Assembly: GCF_004362525.1 (NCBI RefSeq) | Contig: NZ_SNXS01000002.1 | Coordinates: forward strand, 1,168,160-1,232,159 | From: Roseateles toxinivorans | GTDB lineage: Bacteria > Pseudomonadota > Gammaproteobacteria > Burkholderiales > Burkholderiaceae_C | DNA length: 64,000 nt | Reading direction: 5' to 3' | Shown here: one piece after another, positions 17,712 to 27,114 of the stretch | Position numbering within the stretch: the stretch's first letter is position 1 | Layout: the number at the start of each line of letters is the position of its first letter | The notes under the pieces: model-generated | The model's database searches: none | Seen by the model: the letters and a program-made list of their open reading frames with translations, nothing else | Told to the model about the DNA's origin: nothing | Program-made: the position numbers and the translations under genes

Positions 17712-18770
17712 TTAGACCAGACAGCCCTCCAAACCCTGTAACAAGATATCTTTTGGCAGGTCTATGCCGATGAAAACCATCTTGCTGGTCTTGGTTTCGC
17801 CGGGCGCCCATTTGGGGCCCAGATCGCTGCCCATCAGCTGGTGCACGCCCTGGAAGATCACCTTGCGGTCCGAGCCCTTCATGTTCAGCACGCCCTTGTA
17901 GCGCAGCATCTTGGGGCCGTAGACCTGGACGATGGCACCCAGGAAGTCTTCCAGCTTGGCCGGATTGAAGGCCTTGTTGGACTTGAAGACGAAGGACTTC
18001 ACATCGTCGTCGTGGGCATGGTGGTGCGGATGGTCGCAGTGCTCGCCATGCTCGTGGTCGTGATGGTCGTGCTTGTGGCCATGGCTGTGACCGTGGGGCT
18101 CGTCGGCCTTCAGGAAGTCGGGGTCGATGTCCAGCTTGGCATTCAGATTGAAACCGCGCAGATCGAACACTTCGGCGATCGGCACCTCGCCGAAATGCAC
18201 GCGGCGCTGCGGCGCGCGCGGGTTCATATGCTTGATGCGGTGGCTCAGGTCCTCCAGCTTCGCGGCATCGGCCAGGTCGCTCTTGCTGATGAAGATCTGG
18301 TCGGCAAAGCCGATCTGGCGACGCGCTTCCTGGCGCTCGTTGAGCTGGGTGTCGCCGTGGACGGCATCGACCAGGGTCAGGACCGAGTCGAGCAGATAGC
18401 TCTCGGCGATCTCGTCATCCATGAAGAAGGTCTGGGCCACCGGGCCGGGATCGGCCAGGCCGGTGGTTTCGATGACGACACGGTCGAACTGCAGTTCGCC
18501 CTTGCGACGCTTTTCGGCCAGATCGTTCAGCGTGGTGCGCAAATCCTCGCGGATGGTGCAGCAGACGCAGCCATTGTTCATCTGGATGATCTGCTCGGTG
18601 GTGTCCGAGACGAGGATCTCGTTGTCGATGTTCTCCTCGCCGAACTCGTTCTCGATCACGGCGATCTTCTGGCCGTGGGCCTCGGACAGCACGCGCTTGA
18701 GCAGGGTGGTTTTGCCCGAACCGAGAAAGCCGGTCAGGATGGTGGCGGGGATCAGAGCTGGGGTGGTCAT
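17712..18770 (-). CDS. COG0523 (CobW/ZigA-type) GTP-binding metal chaperone
   Basis: 352-residue G3E-family P-loop GTPase. The P-loop is GFLGSGKTT (residues 14-22), the family metal motif CxCC is seen in GCVCCTIRED (about 69-78), and the guanine-specificity loop is ISKSDLAD. A strongly His/Asp-rich stretch (about 225-260) should bind zinc or a similar metal. The CobW C-terminal domain (VHQLMGSDLGPKW) closes the protein. COG0523 members supply metal to client proteins; a His-rich member beside a cysteine-poor DksA points to zinc homeostasis, which is inference. No recognisable Zur box was seen upstream. Confidence 0.9.
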   Translation of the reverse strand: MTTPALIPATILTGFLGSGKTTLLKRVLSEAHGQKIAVIENEFGEENIDNEILVSDTTEQIIQMNNGCVCCTIREDLRTTLNDLAEKRRKGELQFDRVVIETTGLADPGPVAQTFFMDDEIAESYLLDSVLTLVDAVHGDTQLNERQEARRQIGFADQIFISKSDLADAAKLEDLSHRIKHMNPRAPQRRVHFGEVPIAEVFDLRGFNLNAKLDIDPDFLKADEPHGHSHGHKHDHHDHEHGEHCDHPHHHAHDDDVKSFVFKSNKAFNPAKLEDFLGAIVQVYGPKMLRYKGVLNMKGSDRKVIFQGVHQLMGSDLGPKWAPGETKTSKMVFIGIDLPKDILLQGLEGCLV

Positions 18771-18901
18771 GATGGAGACTTTATAAAGCGGATTTGCCGA
18801 GGCGAGGCTCTGACAAATGGGGGCCGCAGACTGTGGTTCAAGGGCGGGCGGCTGTCAATGGGGTATTCTGTGCTTTGTCGCAACTCCCTCGCGCAAGCGC
18901 G

Positions 18902-19804
18902 ATGTCCGAGCCTTCACCTAGGACCAGTCCGAAACCGGGCGCCCGTCATACCGCCGCTGCCGATAGACGCACCGTGTTCGAGCGCTTGCTCGAATTCCTG
19001 CATCCGGGGCCGGATTCCAAGCTTGAACTGATCGCCACCCTGGCCGATGCGGAGCAGCGCGAGCTGATCGAGCCCGAGTCGCGGCTGATGCTCGAGGGTG
19101 TGCTGCGCATGGCAGAGCTGAGTGCCGGCGACGCCATGGTGGCCGCCCCGCGCATGGACCTGTTGGACATCGACGCCCCCTATGACGACCTGCTGGCCGC
19201 GGTGATAGACACCGGACACTCGCGTTTTCCGGTATTCGAGGGGCAAAAAGACAACATCATCGGCATCCTGCTGGCCAAGGATCTGCTTAAGCTGCAGCGA
19301 GCGCCCGAGATCAATCTGCGCATCCTCCTGCGGCCGACCGTGTTCGTGCCCGAGTCCAAGGGGCTGAACGAACTGCTGCGCGACTTCCGCTCGAACCGCA
19401 ACCATCTGGCCATCGTGATCGACGAATTCGGCAACACCGCCGGCCTGATCACCATCGAGGACGTGCTGGAAGAGATCGTCGGCGAGATCGAGGATGAGTT
19501 CGACGACAAGGACGGCGACAGCAGCATCTACACGCTGGCCGATGGCAGCCAGCGGGTGGCCGGAGACGCCGACATCAAGGCCGTCAACGAGGCCTTCTCG
19601 GTGCAACTGCCGGAGGAAGATTTCGACACCATCGGTGGCCTGGTCGCCCAGGAGCTGGGCCGCGTGCCGCGGCGCGGGGAGATCGTCGAGCTGGCCGGCC
19701 TGAGCTTCAACGTGATGCTGGCGCGCGGCGGTGCGGTGCGCTGGTTCAAGGTCACCCGCGCACCCGAGCGCAAGACGGAAGCCGACGGGGCACCCACCGC
19801 GTGA
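18902..19804 (+). CDS. corC: CorC/HlyC-family transporter-associated CBS protein
   Basis: 300 residues, soluble: two CBS domains (about 70-190, including MVAAPRMDLLDIDAPYDDLL and IIGILLAKDLL) and a C-terminal CorC_HlyC domain (about 210-290, DFDTIGGLVAQELGRVPRRG). Lacking the DUF21 membrane part, it matches CorC/YbeX, linked to magnesium/cobalt efflux and ribosome-related phenotypes. The ATG before SEPSPRTS is preferred over a longer frame because family similarity starts soon after it. The downstream lnt overlaps it by four bases, a pairing (ybeX-lnt) conserved in proteobacteria. Confidence 0.93.
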   Translation: MSEPSPRTSPKPGARHTAAADRRTVFERLLEFLHPGPDSKLELIATLADAEQRELIEPESRLMLEGVLRMAELSAGDAMVAAPRMDLLDIDAPYDDLLAAVIDTGHSRFPVFEGQKDNIIGILLAKDLLKLQRAPEINLRILLRPTVFVPESKGLNELLRDFRSNRNHLAIVIDEFGNTAGLITIEDVLEEIVGEIEDEFDDKDGDSSIYTLADGSQRVAGDADIKAVNEAFSVQLPEEDFDTIGGLVAQELGRVPRRGEIVELAGLSFNVMLARGGAVRWFKVTRAPERKTEADGAPTA

Positions 19805-21309
19805 AGGCGCTCGCCTCCGTGCGCGGCTGGTTCGCCAGCGCGCCGGCCATGCTTGTGGCCGGCCTCGGCCAGACCCTGTCATTCGCGCCCTTCGAGGCCT
19901 GGTGGCTGCAGCCGCTGTCGCTGGCCCTGCTGGCCTTTGCCACGGTGCAGGCCGCGCCGCGCCGCGCCGCTTTCCTTGGCTGGCTGTTCGGTGTGGCCTG
20001 GCTGGTCTCGGGCCTGTGGTGGCTCTACATCAGCATGCATGACTTCGGCGGCATGCCGGCCTGGCTGGCGGCGCTGGCCGTGGTGGCGCTGGCAGCGGCC
20101 CTGTCGCTGTACTACGCCGCGGCGATGGCCCTGTTTGCCCGGCTGCGCGGCGCCAACCCCTATCTGAATGCGCTGCTTTGGGCTGCCTGCTGGCTGCTGG
20201 CCGAGCTGGCGCGGGCGGTGCTGTGGACCGGCTTCCCGTGGATCGCCTCCGGCTATGCGCACAGCGTCGGCCTCTTGAGCGCCTGGGCGCCGTGGATAGG
20301 CGTCTATGGCCTGTGCGCGCTGGGGGCGGGGCTGGCCTTTGTGCTTGCATCGCTACTGGGCCATGGGCCGTCGCGAAGCAAGCTGATTTTGGCGGCCGGC
20401 GGCCTGGCCGTGCTGGTGGCCGGCCCGCTGCTGCCAAGCGTTTTTACGCAAGACGCCGGTACGCTGAAGGTCAGCCTGCTACAGCCCAATGTGGCGCAGA
20501 ACCTGAAGTTCGATCCGAACCGGCTGGAGGTCAATCTGCAGCTGCTGCTGCGCCAGATCGCCAGTGCCAAGGGCGATCTGGTGGTGACGCCTGAATCGGT
20601 TGTGCCGCTGACCCGGGCCGAGCTGAGCCCGGGTTTCTGGGCCGATCTGCAGGCGCCGTTTGCCGCCCAGGGCCGGGGGCTCCTGATCGGCATCTTTACC
20701 GGCAGCGAGGCCGAGGGCTATGTCAATTCAGTGCTGGGCCTGCCGGGGCCGGGCGGCGCCGATTATGTCTACGGCAAGCGCCATCTGCTGCCTTTCGGCG
20801 AATTCATCCCTCCCGGCTTTCGCTGGTTCGTAGCCCTGCTGCAGATTCCGCTGGGCGACCAGGCCAGCGGCCGCAGCGAGGCCGCCTACGAGGTGGCCGG
20901 CCAGCGTGTGCGGCCGCTGATCTGCTATGAGGATCTGTTCGGCGAAGATGTGGTCGCCAGCATGGTCGGCCCGCGCCCGGCCACCCTGTTCGTCAATGTC
21001 AGCAATCTGGCCTGGTTCGGCGAGTCGCTGGTGCAGGATCAGCACCTGCAGTTCTCGCAGATGCGAGCACTGGAGTTTCAGCGCGCGGTGGTGCGCTCGA
21101 CCAATACCGGCGCCACTGCTGTGGTTGATCACCTCGGTCGCATCGGCCCGCGCCTGCCGGCGCTGACCGAGGGCATTCTGGAGGCCGAGGTGCAGGGGCG
21201 GGTGGGCGTGACGCCCTATGCGCGCTGGCTGTCGGCGCTGGGGCTGTGGCCGCTGTTCGGGCTGGCCGTGGGGGTGCTGTGCTGGGCCTGGCGCCGACGT
21301 GGTGGCTGA
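19801..21309 (+). CDS. lnt: Apolipoprotein N-acyltransferase
   Basis: 502-residue inner-membrane enzyme that adds the third acyl chain to lipoproteins. N-terminal half holds about six hydrophobic segments; the periplasmic nitrilase-like domain contains the catalytic triad E265 (VTPESVVPL), K326 (YGKRHLLPFGEF) and C375 (ICYEDLFGED), in line with E267-K335-C387 of E. coli. A final TM lies near 480-497. It starts with GTG overlapping the corC stop (GTGA). The window contains several lipoprotein genes that would be its substrates. Confidence 0.96.
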   Translation: MKALASVRGWFASAPAMLVAGLGQTLSFAPFEAWWLQPLSLALLAFATVQAAPRRAAFLGWLFGVAWLVSGLWWLYISMHDFGGMPAWLAALAVVALAAALSLYYAAAMALFARLRGANPYLNALLWAACWLLAELARAVLWTGFPWIASGYAHSVGLLSAWAPWIGVYGLCALGAGLAFVLASLLGHGPSRSKLILAAGGLAVLVAGPLLPSVFTQDAGTLKVSLLQPNVAQNLKFDPNRLEVNLQLLLRQIASAKGDLVVTPESVVPLTRAELSPGFWADLQAPFAAQGRGLLIGIFTGSEAEGYVNSVLGLPGPGGADYVYGKRHLLPFGEFIPPGFRWFVALLQIPLGDQASGRSEAAYEVAGQRVRPLICYEDLFGEDVVASMVGPRPATLFVNVSNLAWFGESLVQDQHLQFSQMRALEFQRAVVRSTNTGATAVVDHLGRIGPRLPALTEGILEAEVQGRVGVTPYARWLSALGLWPLFGLAVGVLCWAWRRRGG

Positions 21310-21312
21310 TCG

Positions 21313-23076
21313 CTAGCGCCCCATCCGCACCAGCCGACCCGGCCGCTCGCCGGTGATCTCGCCATCCCGCTGCACGCAGCGCCCCGCGACCCAGGTGGCC
21401 CGATAGCCCTTGGCCTTCTGCAGAAAGCGCTGGCCGCCTGCCGGCAGGTCGCGCACCAGCCGCGGCACGCCGACCGACAACGCGGCCGGATCGATCAGAT
21501 TCAGATCGGCGCGCAGCCCCACCGCGATGCAGCCACGGTCGGCCAGGCCCAGATAGTCGGCATTGCGCTGCGTCAGCATCTGCACCACAGTCTCCAGCGG
21601 CAGGCGGTCCCTGGCCCGGTCACGCACCCAGTGGGTCAGCATGAAGGTGCTGAAGCTGGCGTCGCATACGGTGCCCACATGGGCGCCGGCGTCGCTCAAG
21701 CCCAGCAGCGCGCGCGGGTGGTCCAGCATCTGGCGCACCACGTCCAGCGAGCCCTGGTTGTAGTTGAAGATAGGGAAATAGATCAGATTGCCGCCGTCAC
21801 CCCCGGCCAGGTGGTCGTACAGCGCCTCCAGCGCCGTGCAGCCGCGCTGCTTGGCGCGGACCAGAAAGCTCTGCATCACCGTCGGCTCGTAGTCCGGCTC
21901 GACCCCATCGGTCGATGACAGCGGGAACATGCGGCCGCTGATCAGCTCGATGCGGGCCAGCAGGATGTCCACCAGCGGCGGGATGGCCGTGCCGTCACCG
22001 GCCAGGCGGTCCGACTTCTCGGCCAGGATGCGGGCCTTGCGCGCCGGGTCGCGCAGCGCCGCCGCACGCTCGGCCAGCGGCAGATGGGCCACCTCCTTGT
22101 AGCCGGGGAAGCCCATGAAGGGATGAAAGCTCGCGTCCAGCCCGTTGATCACGCCGATGCCGCGCGCGGCCGTCTGCAGGTACAGCGGCAGGCCCTTGGC
22201 GACAGCCGCTTCGACACGGGCGGCAATCGCCTTGTACTGCTCGCCGCCGGGGTCGCGCTGCAACCAGGTCATCGACAGCTTTCTGCCGCTGGCTGCGGCC
22301 AGTTGCTCCAATAAATCGAACTCGGCATCGAAGCGCTCTGCGCCGCGCAGCAGATCGAAGTCGCTGACCATCTGCACCACGCCATGCTGCAAGCCCTCGA
22401 AGGCCCGGGCCAGGCCGATCAGCTCGGCGGCGCTGGCCTCGGAGGCCGGTGTCTCGTGACCCTCGGCGGTGCGATGGTTGTCGCTGCGGCCGGTCGAGAA
22501 ACCGACCGCGCCGGCCTGCAGAGCTTCGCGCAGCAGCGCGCGCATCTGCTCGATGTCGTCGTCGGTTGCGGCCTGCTGCGCCACGGCCCGTTCGCCCATC
22601 ACGAACATGCGCAGCGGGTCATGGGGCACCTGGACCAGATAGTCCAGGCTGCGCGGCCGGGTCGCCAGCGCGTCCATGTACTGCGGGAAGCTCTGCCAGC
22701 AGAAGTCGATGCCCTCGGCCAGCGCCACGCCGGGGATGTCTTCCACGCCCTGCATCAGGTTGATCAGCCGCTGCTGCTCGCCGCTGCGCAGCGGCGCGAA
22801 GCCGACGCCGCAATTGCCCATCACCAGTGTCGTCACGCCATGGTGGATGCTGGGCGAGAAGGTCTCGTCCCAGCTGGCCTGGCCGTCGTAATGGGTGTGG
22901 ATGTCGACGAAGCCTGGGGTCAGCCAGGCGCCTGCGGCCTGGACGGTCTCGGCCGCGGCGCCGGTGAGGGAGCCGATCTCGACGATCAAGCCATCCTTCA
23001 CGCCCACATCGGCAGTGAACGCCGGCGCGCCCGTGCCATCGACGATGGTCGCGCCTTTAACGAGCAAGTCCAGCAT
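21313..23076 (-). CDS. N-acyl-D-amino-acid deacylase / D-aminoacylase-like amidohydrolase
   Basis: 587-residue metal-dependent amidohydrolase. The metal-binding motif is [12 protein letters not shown] (H60, H62), followed by [23 protein letters not shown] and the late DAGAHVG metal Asp segment. This layout matches the D-aminoacylase/N-acyl-D-glutamate deacylase family (amidohydrolase-3-like), which releases D-amino acids from N-acylated forms. No signal peptide is evident. The substrate cannot be read from sequence; related enzymes act on dihydropyrimidines or other amides. It begins 20 bp inside the end of the BASS transporter gene, so the two are co-transcribed and probably handle related compounds. 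Confidence 0.85.
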   Translation of the reverse strand: MLDLLVKGATIVDGTGAPAFTADVGVKDGLIVEIGSLTGAAAETVQAAGAWLTPGFVDIHTHYDGQASWDETFSPSIHHGVTTLVMGNCGVGFAPLRSGEQQRLINLMQGVEDIPGVALAEGIDFCWQSFPQYMDALATRPRSLDYLVQVPHDPLRMFVMGERAVAQQAATDDDIEQMRALLREALQAGAVGFSTGRSDNHRTAEGHETPASEASAAELIGLARAFEGLQHGVVQMVSDFDLLRGAERFDAEFDLLEQLAAASGRKLSMTWLQRDPGGEQYKAIAARVEAAVAKGLPLYLQTAARGIGVINGLDASFHPFMGFPGYKEVAHLPLAERAAALRDPARKARILAEKSDRLAGDGTAIPPLVDILLARIELISGRMFPLSSTDGVEPDYEPTVMQSFLVRAKQRGCTALEALYDHLAGGDGGNLIYFPIFNYNQGSLDVVRQMLDHPRALLGLSDAGAHVGTVCDASFSTFMLTHWVRDRARDRLPLETVVQMLTQRNADYLGLADRGCIAVGLRADLNLIDPAALSVGVPRLVRDLPAGGQRFLQKAKGYRATWVAGRCVQRDGEITGERPGRLVRMGR

Positions 23077-23932
23077 CGCTCTTCCTCCAGTAGATTGCCA
23101 GGCCCATGCCCGACACGATGTGCCAGATGCCCCACAGGCTGGCGATGATCACCATGCCCAGGTCGGCATTGAACTGCACGGCAATGATGCCCAGGGCCAG
23201 GCCCGAGTTCTGCATGCCGCCCTCAATCATCACCGCGCGCTTGTCGGGCTCGGACATGCCCATGGCCTTGGACGTGACCCAGCCCAGCAGCAGGCCGGCG
23301 CCGTTGTGGAGCACGACGATGGCCAGCATCGGCAGGATGGCGGCATTCAGCAAATGGCGCTGCGCCACCAGGCCCAGCGCGATGAAGGCCAGCAGGGCCA
23401 ACAGGCTGAAATTGCCCAGCGGCTTGCGGATGCGCTCGGCCAACGCCGGTTGGTGGTGGCTCAACGTCAGGCCCAGGGCCATCGGTATGGCCAGCATCAG
23501 CGCCAGGCTGATCCAGATGTCATTCGGGTTGATCGCAATCTCGCGCAGCCAGGCGGCGGTGGCCGGGTTGGCGGCCATCATCCAGCCGAAGTTGAACGGT
23601 GTCAGCACAAGCGCCATCAGGCTGGCAACGGCCGAGACACTGACCGACAGCGCCGTGTTGCCGCGGCCGTAGTGGGTGACATAGTTGCTCAGCGAGCCCC
23701 CCGGGCAGGCGGCCACCAGCATCATCGCGGCCTCGACATTGGCCGGCAGGTCCAGCGCCAGCGTGGCCAGCCAGGTGCCCACCGGCAAGAGCAGAAACTG
23801 CGGGATCAGGCCGCAGACCACGCTTCTGGGCATCTTCGCCACGCGCCGGAAATCCTCTACCTTCAGCTCCAGCGCCACCGAAAACACCATGGTTGCCAGC
23901 ACCAGGCTCAGTATCAGTTGTTGTGTGCTCAC
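23057..23932 (-). CDS. BASS-family (bile acid:sodium symporter-like) transporter
   Basis: 291-residue inner-membrane protein with about nine to ten hydrophobic segments and the BASS-family signatures [18 protein letters not shown] and [14 protein letters not shown]. Members import organic anions with sodium; the substrate here is unknown. The start is read as GTG at 23932, because GGGAGGAGG lies five bases upstream of it; another GTG seven codons earlier would place this ribosome site inside the gene. It precedes and overlaps the deacylase gene, suggesting uptake of its substrate or export of its product. Confidence 0.88.
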   Translation of the reverse strand: MSTQQLILSLVLATMVFSVALELKVEDFRRVAKMPRSVVCGLIPQFLLLPVGTWLATLALDLPANVEAAMMLVAACPGGSLSNYVTHYGRGNTALSVSVSAVASLMALVLTPFNFGWMMAANPATAAWLREIAINPNDIWISLALMLAIPMALGLTLSHHQPALAERIRKPLGNFSLLALLAFIALGLVAQRHLLNAAILPMLAIVVLHNGAGLLLGWVTSKAMGMSEPDKRAVMIEGGMQNSGLALGIIAVQFNADLGMVIIASLWGIWHIVSGMGLAIYWRKSDAGLAR

Positions 23933-24016
23933 ACGCGCCTCCTCCCGATTCACAGCGTAGCGGCTGTCAACCCCCGTAAAATCAATCGTTTACGCCTAGA
24001 CCGAGAGCTCCGCGCC

Positions 24017-24943
24017 ATGCTGACCTTCCAGCAAATCATCCTGAAATTGCAAGACTATTGGGACCAACAGGGCTGCGCCCTGCTGCAGCCCTACGACATG
24101 GAAGTCGGCGCGGGCACCAGCCACACCGCCACCTTTTTGCGCGCCATCGGCCCGGAGCCCTGGAAGGCCGCCTATGTGCAGCCCAGCCGCCGCCCCAAGG
24201 ACGGCCGCTATGGCGAGAACCCGAACCGCCTGCAGCACTACTACCAGTACCAGGTCGTGCTCAAGCCGGCACCGGCCAATATCCTGGAGCTGTATCTGGG
24301 CTCGCTGGAAGCGCTGGGCTTCGACCTGAAGAAGAACGATGTGCGCTTCGTCGAGGACGACTGGGAAAACCCGACGCTGGGCTGCTGGGGCCTGGGCTGG
24401 GAGGTCTGGCTCAATGGCATGGAGGTGACGCAGTTCACCTACTTCCAGCAGGTCGGCGGCCTGGACTGCAAGCCCATCACCGGCGAGATCACCTACGGCC
24501 TGGAGCGCCTGGCCATGTATCTGCAGGGTGTCGAAAGCGTCTATGACCTGGTCTACGCGCCGGGCATCAGCTACGGTGACATCTATCACCAGAACGAGGT
24601 CGAGCAGAGCACCTACAACTTCGAGCATTCGGATGTGGACTTCCTGCTCGGAGCCTTCGCGAGCCACGAGCAGCAGTCCAAGTACCTGATGGAGCAAAAC
24701 CTGGCCCTGCCAGCCTACGAGCAGCTGCTCAAGGCCGCGCACAGCTTCAATATGCTGGACGCCCGCGGCGCCATCAGCGTGACCGAGCGCGCCGCCTACA
24801 TCGGCCGCATCCGCGACATCGCGCGCAAGGTGGCCAAGAGCTATTTCGACAGCCGCGCGCGGCTGGGTTTCCCGATGGCGCAGAAGGAGCGCGCCGACGA
24901 GGTACTGGCCCTGATCCTGAAGAACGAGAAGAAGGCTGCCTGA
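24017..24943 (+). CDS. glyQ: Glycine--tRNA ligase alpha subunit
   Basis: 308-residue alpha chain of the bacterial tetrameric glycyl-tRNA synthetase, carrying the class II catalytic core ([15 protein letters not shown] start; motif [16 protein letters not shown]; class II motif 3 region [13 protein letters not shown]). The start is the ATG that begins the universally conserved MLTFQ; a long open frame upstream is antisense to the BASS gene and not used. glyS follows after one base. No T-box or other leader was seen in the 84-bp gap to the divergent gene. Confidence 0.97.
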   Translation: MLTFQQIILKLQDYWDQQGCALLQPYDMEVGAGTSHTATFLRAIGPEPWKAAYVQPSRRPKDGRYGENPNRLQHYYQYQVVLKPAPANILELYLGSLEALGFDLKKNDVRFVEDDWENPTLGCWGLGWEVWLNGMEVTQFTYFQQVGGLDCKPITGEITYGLERLAMYLQGVESVYDLVYAPGISYGDIYHQNEVEQSTYNFEHSDVDFLLGAFASHEQQSKYLMEQNLALPAYEQLLKAAHSFNMLDARGAISVTERAAYIGRIRDIARKVAKSYFDSRARLGFPMAQKERADEVLALILKNEKKAA

Positions 24944-24944
24944 G

Positions 24945-27086
24945 ATGAGTACGCAGAATCTGCTGGTCGAGTTGTTTGTCGAAGAGCTGCCGCCCAAGGC
25001 GCTGAGGAAGCTGGGCGATGCGTTTTCGTCGGTGCTGGCCGCGAGCCTGAAGGCGCAGGGCCTGACGTCTGAGGCCTCGGTCGTGACTTCGTTCGCCTCG
25101 CCGCGCCGGTTGGCCGTGCACGTCACACAGGTCGCCGCCAAGGCCGCCGACCGTTCGGTGCAGCAAAAGCTGATGCCCGTCGCCGTGGCGCTGGACGCCG
25201 GCGGCAATGCCACGCCGGCCCTGCTGAAGAAGCTGGCCGCGCTGGGCGCCGACGCCTCAGCCGTGCCGAATCTGAAGCGTGCACCTGACGGCAAGGCCGA
25301 GGCGCTGTTCCTCGATTCGATGGTGGCCGGCGCGACGCTGGCCGAGGGCCTGCAGAAGGCGCTGGATGAGTCGCTGGCCAAGCTGCCCATCCCCAAGCTG
25401 ATGACCTATCAGCTGGGCGATGGCTGGAGCGACGTCAAGTTCGTGCGCCCGGCCCATGGCCTGGTGGCCCTGCATGGCGGCGAGGTCGTTGCGATCTCGG
25501 CCCTGGGCCTGACGGCCGGCCGCAATACCACCGGCCACCGCTTCGAGGCCGGCGTTTCGCCCATTGTGCTGAGCGATGCCGACAGCTATGAAAAGCAAAT
25601 GGCCGAGCAGGGCGCCGTGATCGCGAGCTTTGATGCCCGCCGCGCCGAGATCGTGCGCCAGCTGCAGGCCGCCGCCGCGCCGCTGGGCCTGACGCCCATC
25701 GACGACGAGGCCCTGCTGGACGAGGTCACGGCCCTGGTCGAGCGCCCGAACGTGCTGCTGTGCCAGTTCGAGCCCGAGTTCCTGGGCGTGCCGCAGGAAT
25801 GTCTGATCCTGACGATGAAGGCCAACCAGAAGTACTTCCCGCTGCTGGATGCCAAGGGCAAACTGACGCATCAGTTCCTGATCGTCAGCAATATCAGCCC
25901 GGCCGACGCCAGTGCGGTGGTCCAGGGCAATGAGCGGGTCGTGCGGCCGCGCCTGTCCGACGCCAAGTTCTTCTTCGACCAGGATCGCAAGAAGACACTG
26001 GAATCGCGGGTGCCGGGTCTTGACAAGGTGGTCTACCACGGCAAGCTGGGTACCCAGGGCGAGCGCAGCGAGCGCGTGCGTGCCATTGCCCATGCCATCG
26101 TCAACCAGCTGCGCATGGCCACCGTGCCCTACACGGCCGAGGCCAAGGACGAGTTCGAGGTGCTGGACGCCAAGGCCCAGCAGGCGGCCCGCCTGGCCAA
26201 GACCGATCTGCTGACCGATATGGTCGGCGAGTTTCCGGAGCTGCAGGGCATCATGGGTGGCTACTACGCCCGCCATGAGGGCCTGCGCGACGGCGTTGCG
26301 ATTGCCATCGAAGACCACTACAAGCCCCGCTTTGCCGGCGATGCGCTGCCGCGCAACCACACCGGCACCGTGGTGGCCCTGGCCGACAAGCTGGAAACCC
26401 TGGTCGGCCTGTTCGGCATCGGCCAGCTGCCCACCGGCGACAAGGACCCGTTCGCTCTGCGCCGCCATGCGCTGGGCGTCATTCGCATCCTGGTCGAGAA
26501 AAATCTGCCGCTGGACCTGGCTGCCCTGGTCGAATCGGCCTTGCCGGCCTTTGGCGAACTGATAGCCAACCCGGCCGAAGCGCTATTGATCTTCATGCAG
26601 GACCGCCTGGCCGTGACGCTGCGCGACCAGGGCTACAGCGCCCAGGAAGTGGACGCCGTGTTGGCCCTGGCGCCGCAACGCCTGGGCGATGTGCCGCGCC
26701 GCCTGGAGGCCGTGCGTGCCTTCGCGGCCCTGCCGGAGGCGGCCTCGCTGGCCGCGGCCAACAAGCGCGTCTCCAACATCCTGAAAAAAGTCGAAGGCGA
26801 GCTGCCCTCGGCGGTGGATACCGGCCTGCTGAAGGAGGCGGCCGAGCAGCAGCTGAATGCGGCCCTGGCGCAGATCCGTCCGCAGGCCGACAGCCTGTTC
26901 GAGCAGCACGACTACGCGGCCTCGCTGCGCGCACTGGCGGCGCTAAAAGCCCCGGTTGATGCCTTCTTCGACGGCGTGATGGTCAATGCCGAAGACGCAG
27001 CCCTGCGCGCCAATCGCCTGGGCCTGCTGAAGAACCTGCACGAGGCGATGAACCGCGTCGCCGATCTGTCAAGATTGGCGGCATGA
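24945..27086 (+). CDS. glyS: Glycine--tRNA ligase beta subunit
   Basis: 713-residue beta chain, needed for tRNA recognition. It begins NLLVELFVEELPPKAL, the family's typical N-terminus, and shows VRPAHGLVALHGGEVV, FLGVPQECLILTMKANQKYF and the HD-like segment GEFPELQGIMGGYYA, with an anticodon-binding-type C-terminus. Length is normal. Its start follows the glyQ stop with one intervening base, and gmhB starts 28 bases after its end. Confidence 0.97.
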   Translation: MSTQNLLVELFVEELPPKALRKLGDAFSSVLAASLKAQGLTSEASVVTSFASPRRLAVHVTQVAAKAADRSVQQKLMPVAVALDAGGNATPALLKKLAALGADASAVPNLKRAPDGKAEALFLDSMVAGATLAEGLQKALDESLAKLPIPKLMTYQLGDGWSDVKFVRPAHGLVALHGGEVVAISALGLTAGRNTTGHRFEAGVSPIVLSDADSYEKQMAEQGAVIASFDARRAEIVRQLQAAAAPLGLTPIDDEALLDEVTALVERPNVLLCQFEPEFLGVPQECLILTMKANQKYFPLLDAKGKLTHQFLIVSNISPADASAVVQGNERVVRPRLSDAKFFFDQDRKKTLESRVPGLDKVVYHGKLGTQGERSERVRAIAHAIVNQLRMATVPYTAEAKDEFEVLDAKAQQAARLAKTDLLTDMVGEFPELQGIMGGYYARHEGLRDGVAIAIEDHYKPRFAGDALPRNHTGTVVALADKLETLVGLFGIGQLPTGDKDPFALRRHALGVIRILVEKNLPLDLAALVESALPAFGELIANPAEALLIFMQDRLAVTLRDQGYSAQEVDAVLALAPQRLGDVPRRLEAVRAFAALPEAASLAAANKRVSNILKKVEGELPSAVDTGLLKEAAEQQLNAALAQIRPQADSLFEQHDYAASLRALAALKAPVDAFFDGVMVNAEDAALRANRLGLLKNLHEAMNRVADLSRLAA

Positions 27087-27114
27087 GTCATAGCCTGCCG
27101 GGCTGGGGAACACG

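Noticed and set aside
18080-18380. Repetitive CAT/GTG-rich tract near 18000-18100
   Set aside because: It is the coding sequence of the His-rich metal-binding stretch of the COG0523 protein, not an independent repeat array.
18771-18901. Zur-type operator upstream of the COG0523 gene
   Set aside because: No palindrome resembling a Zur box could be found there; the zinc link rests on gene content alone.
23954-24016. Possible T-box or leader before glyQ
   Set aside because: The gap is too short and lacks any T-box sequence; proteobacterial glyQS does not usually use one.
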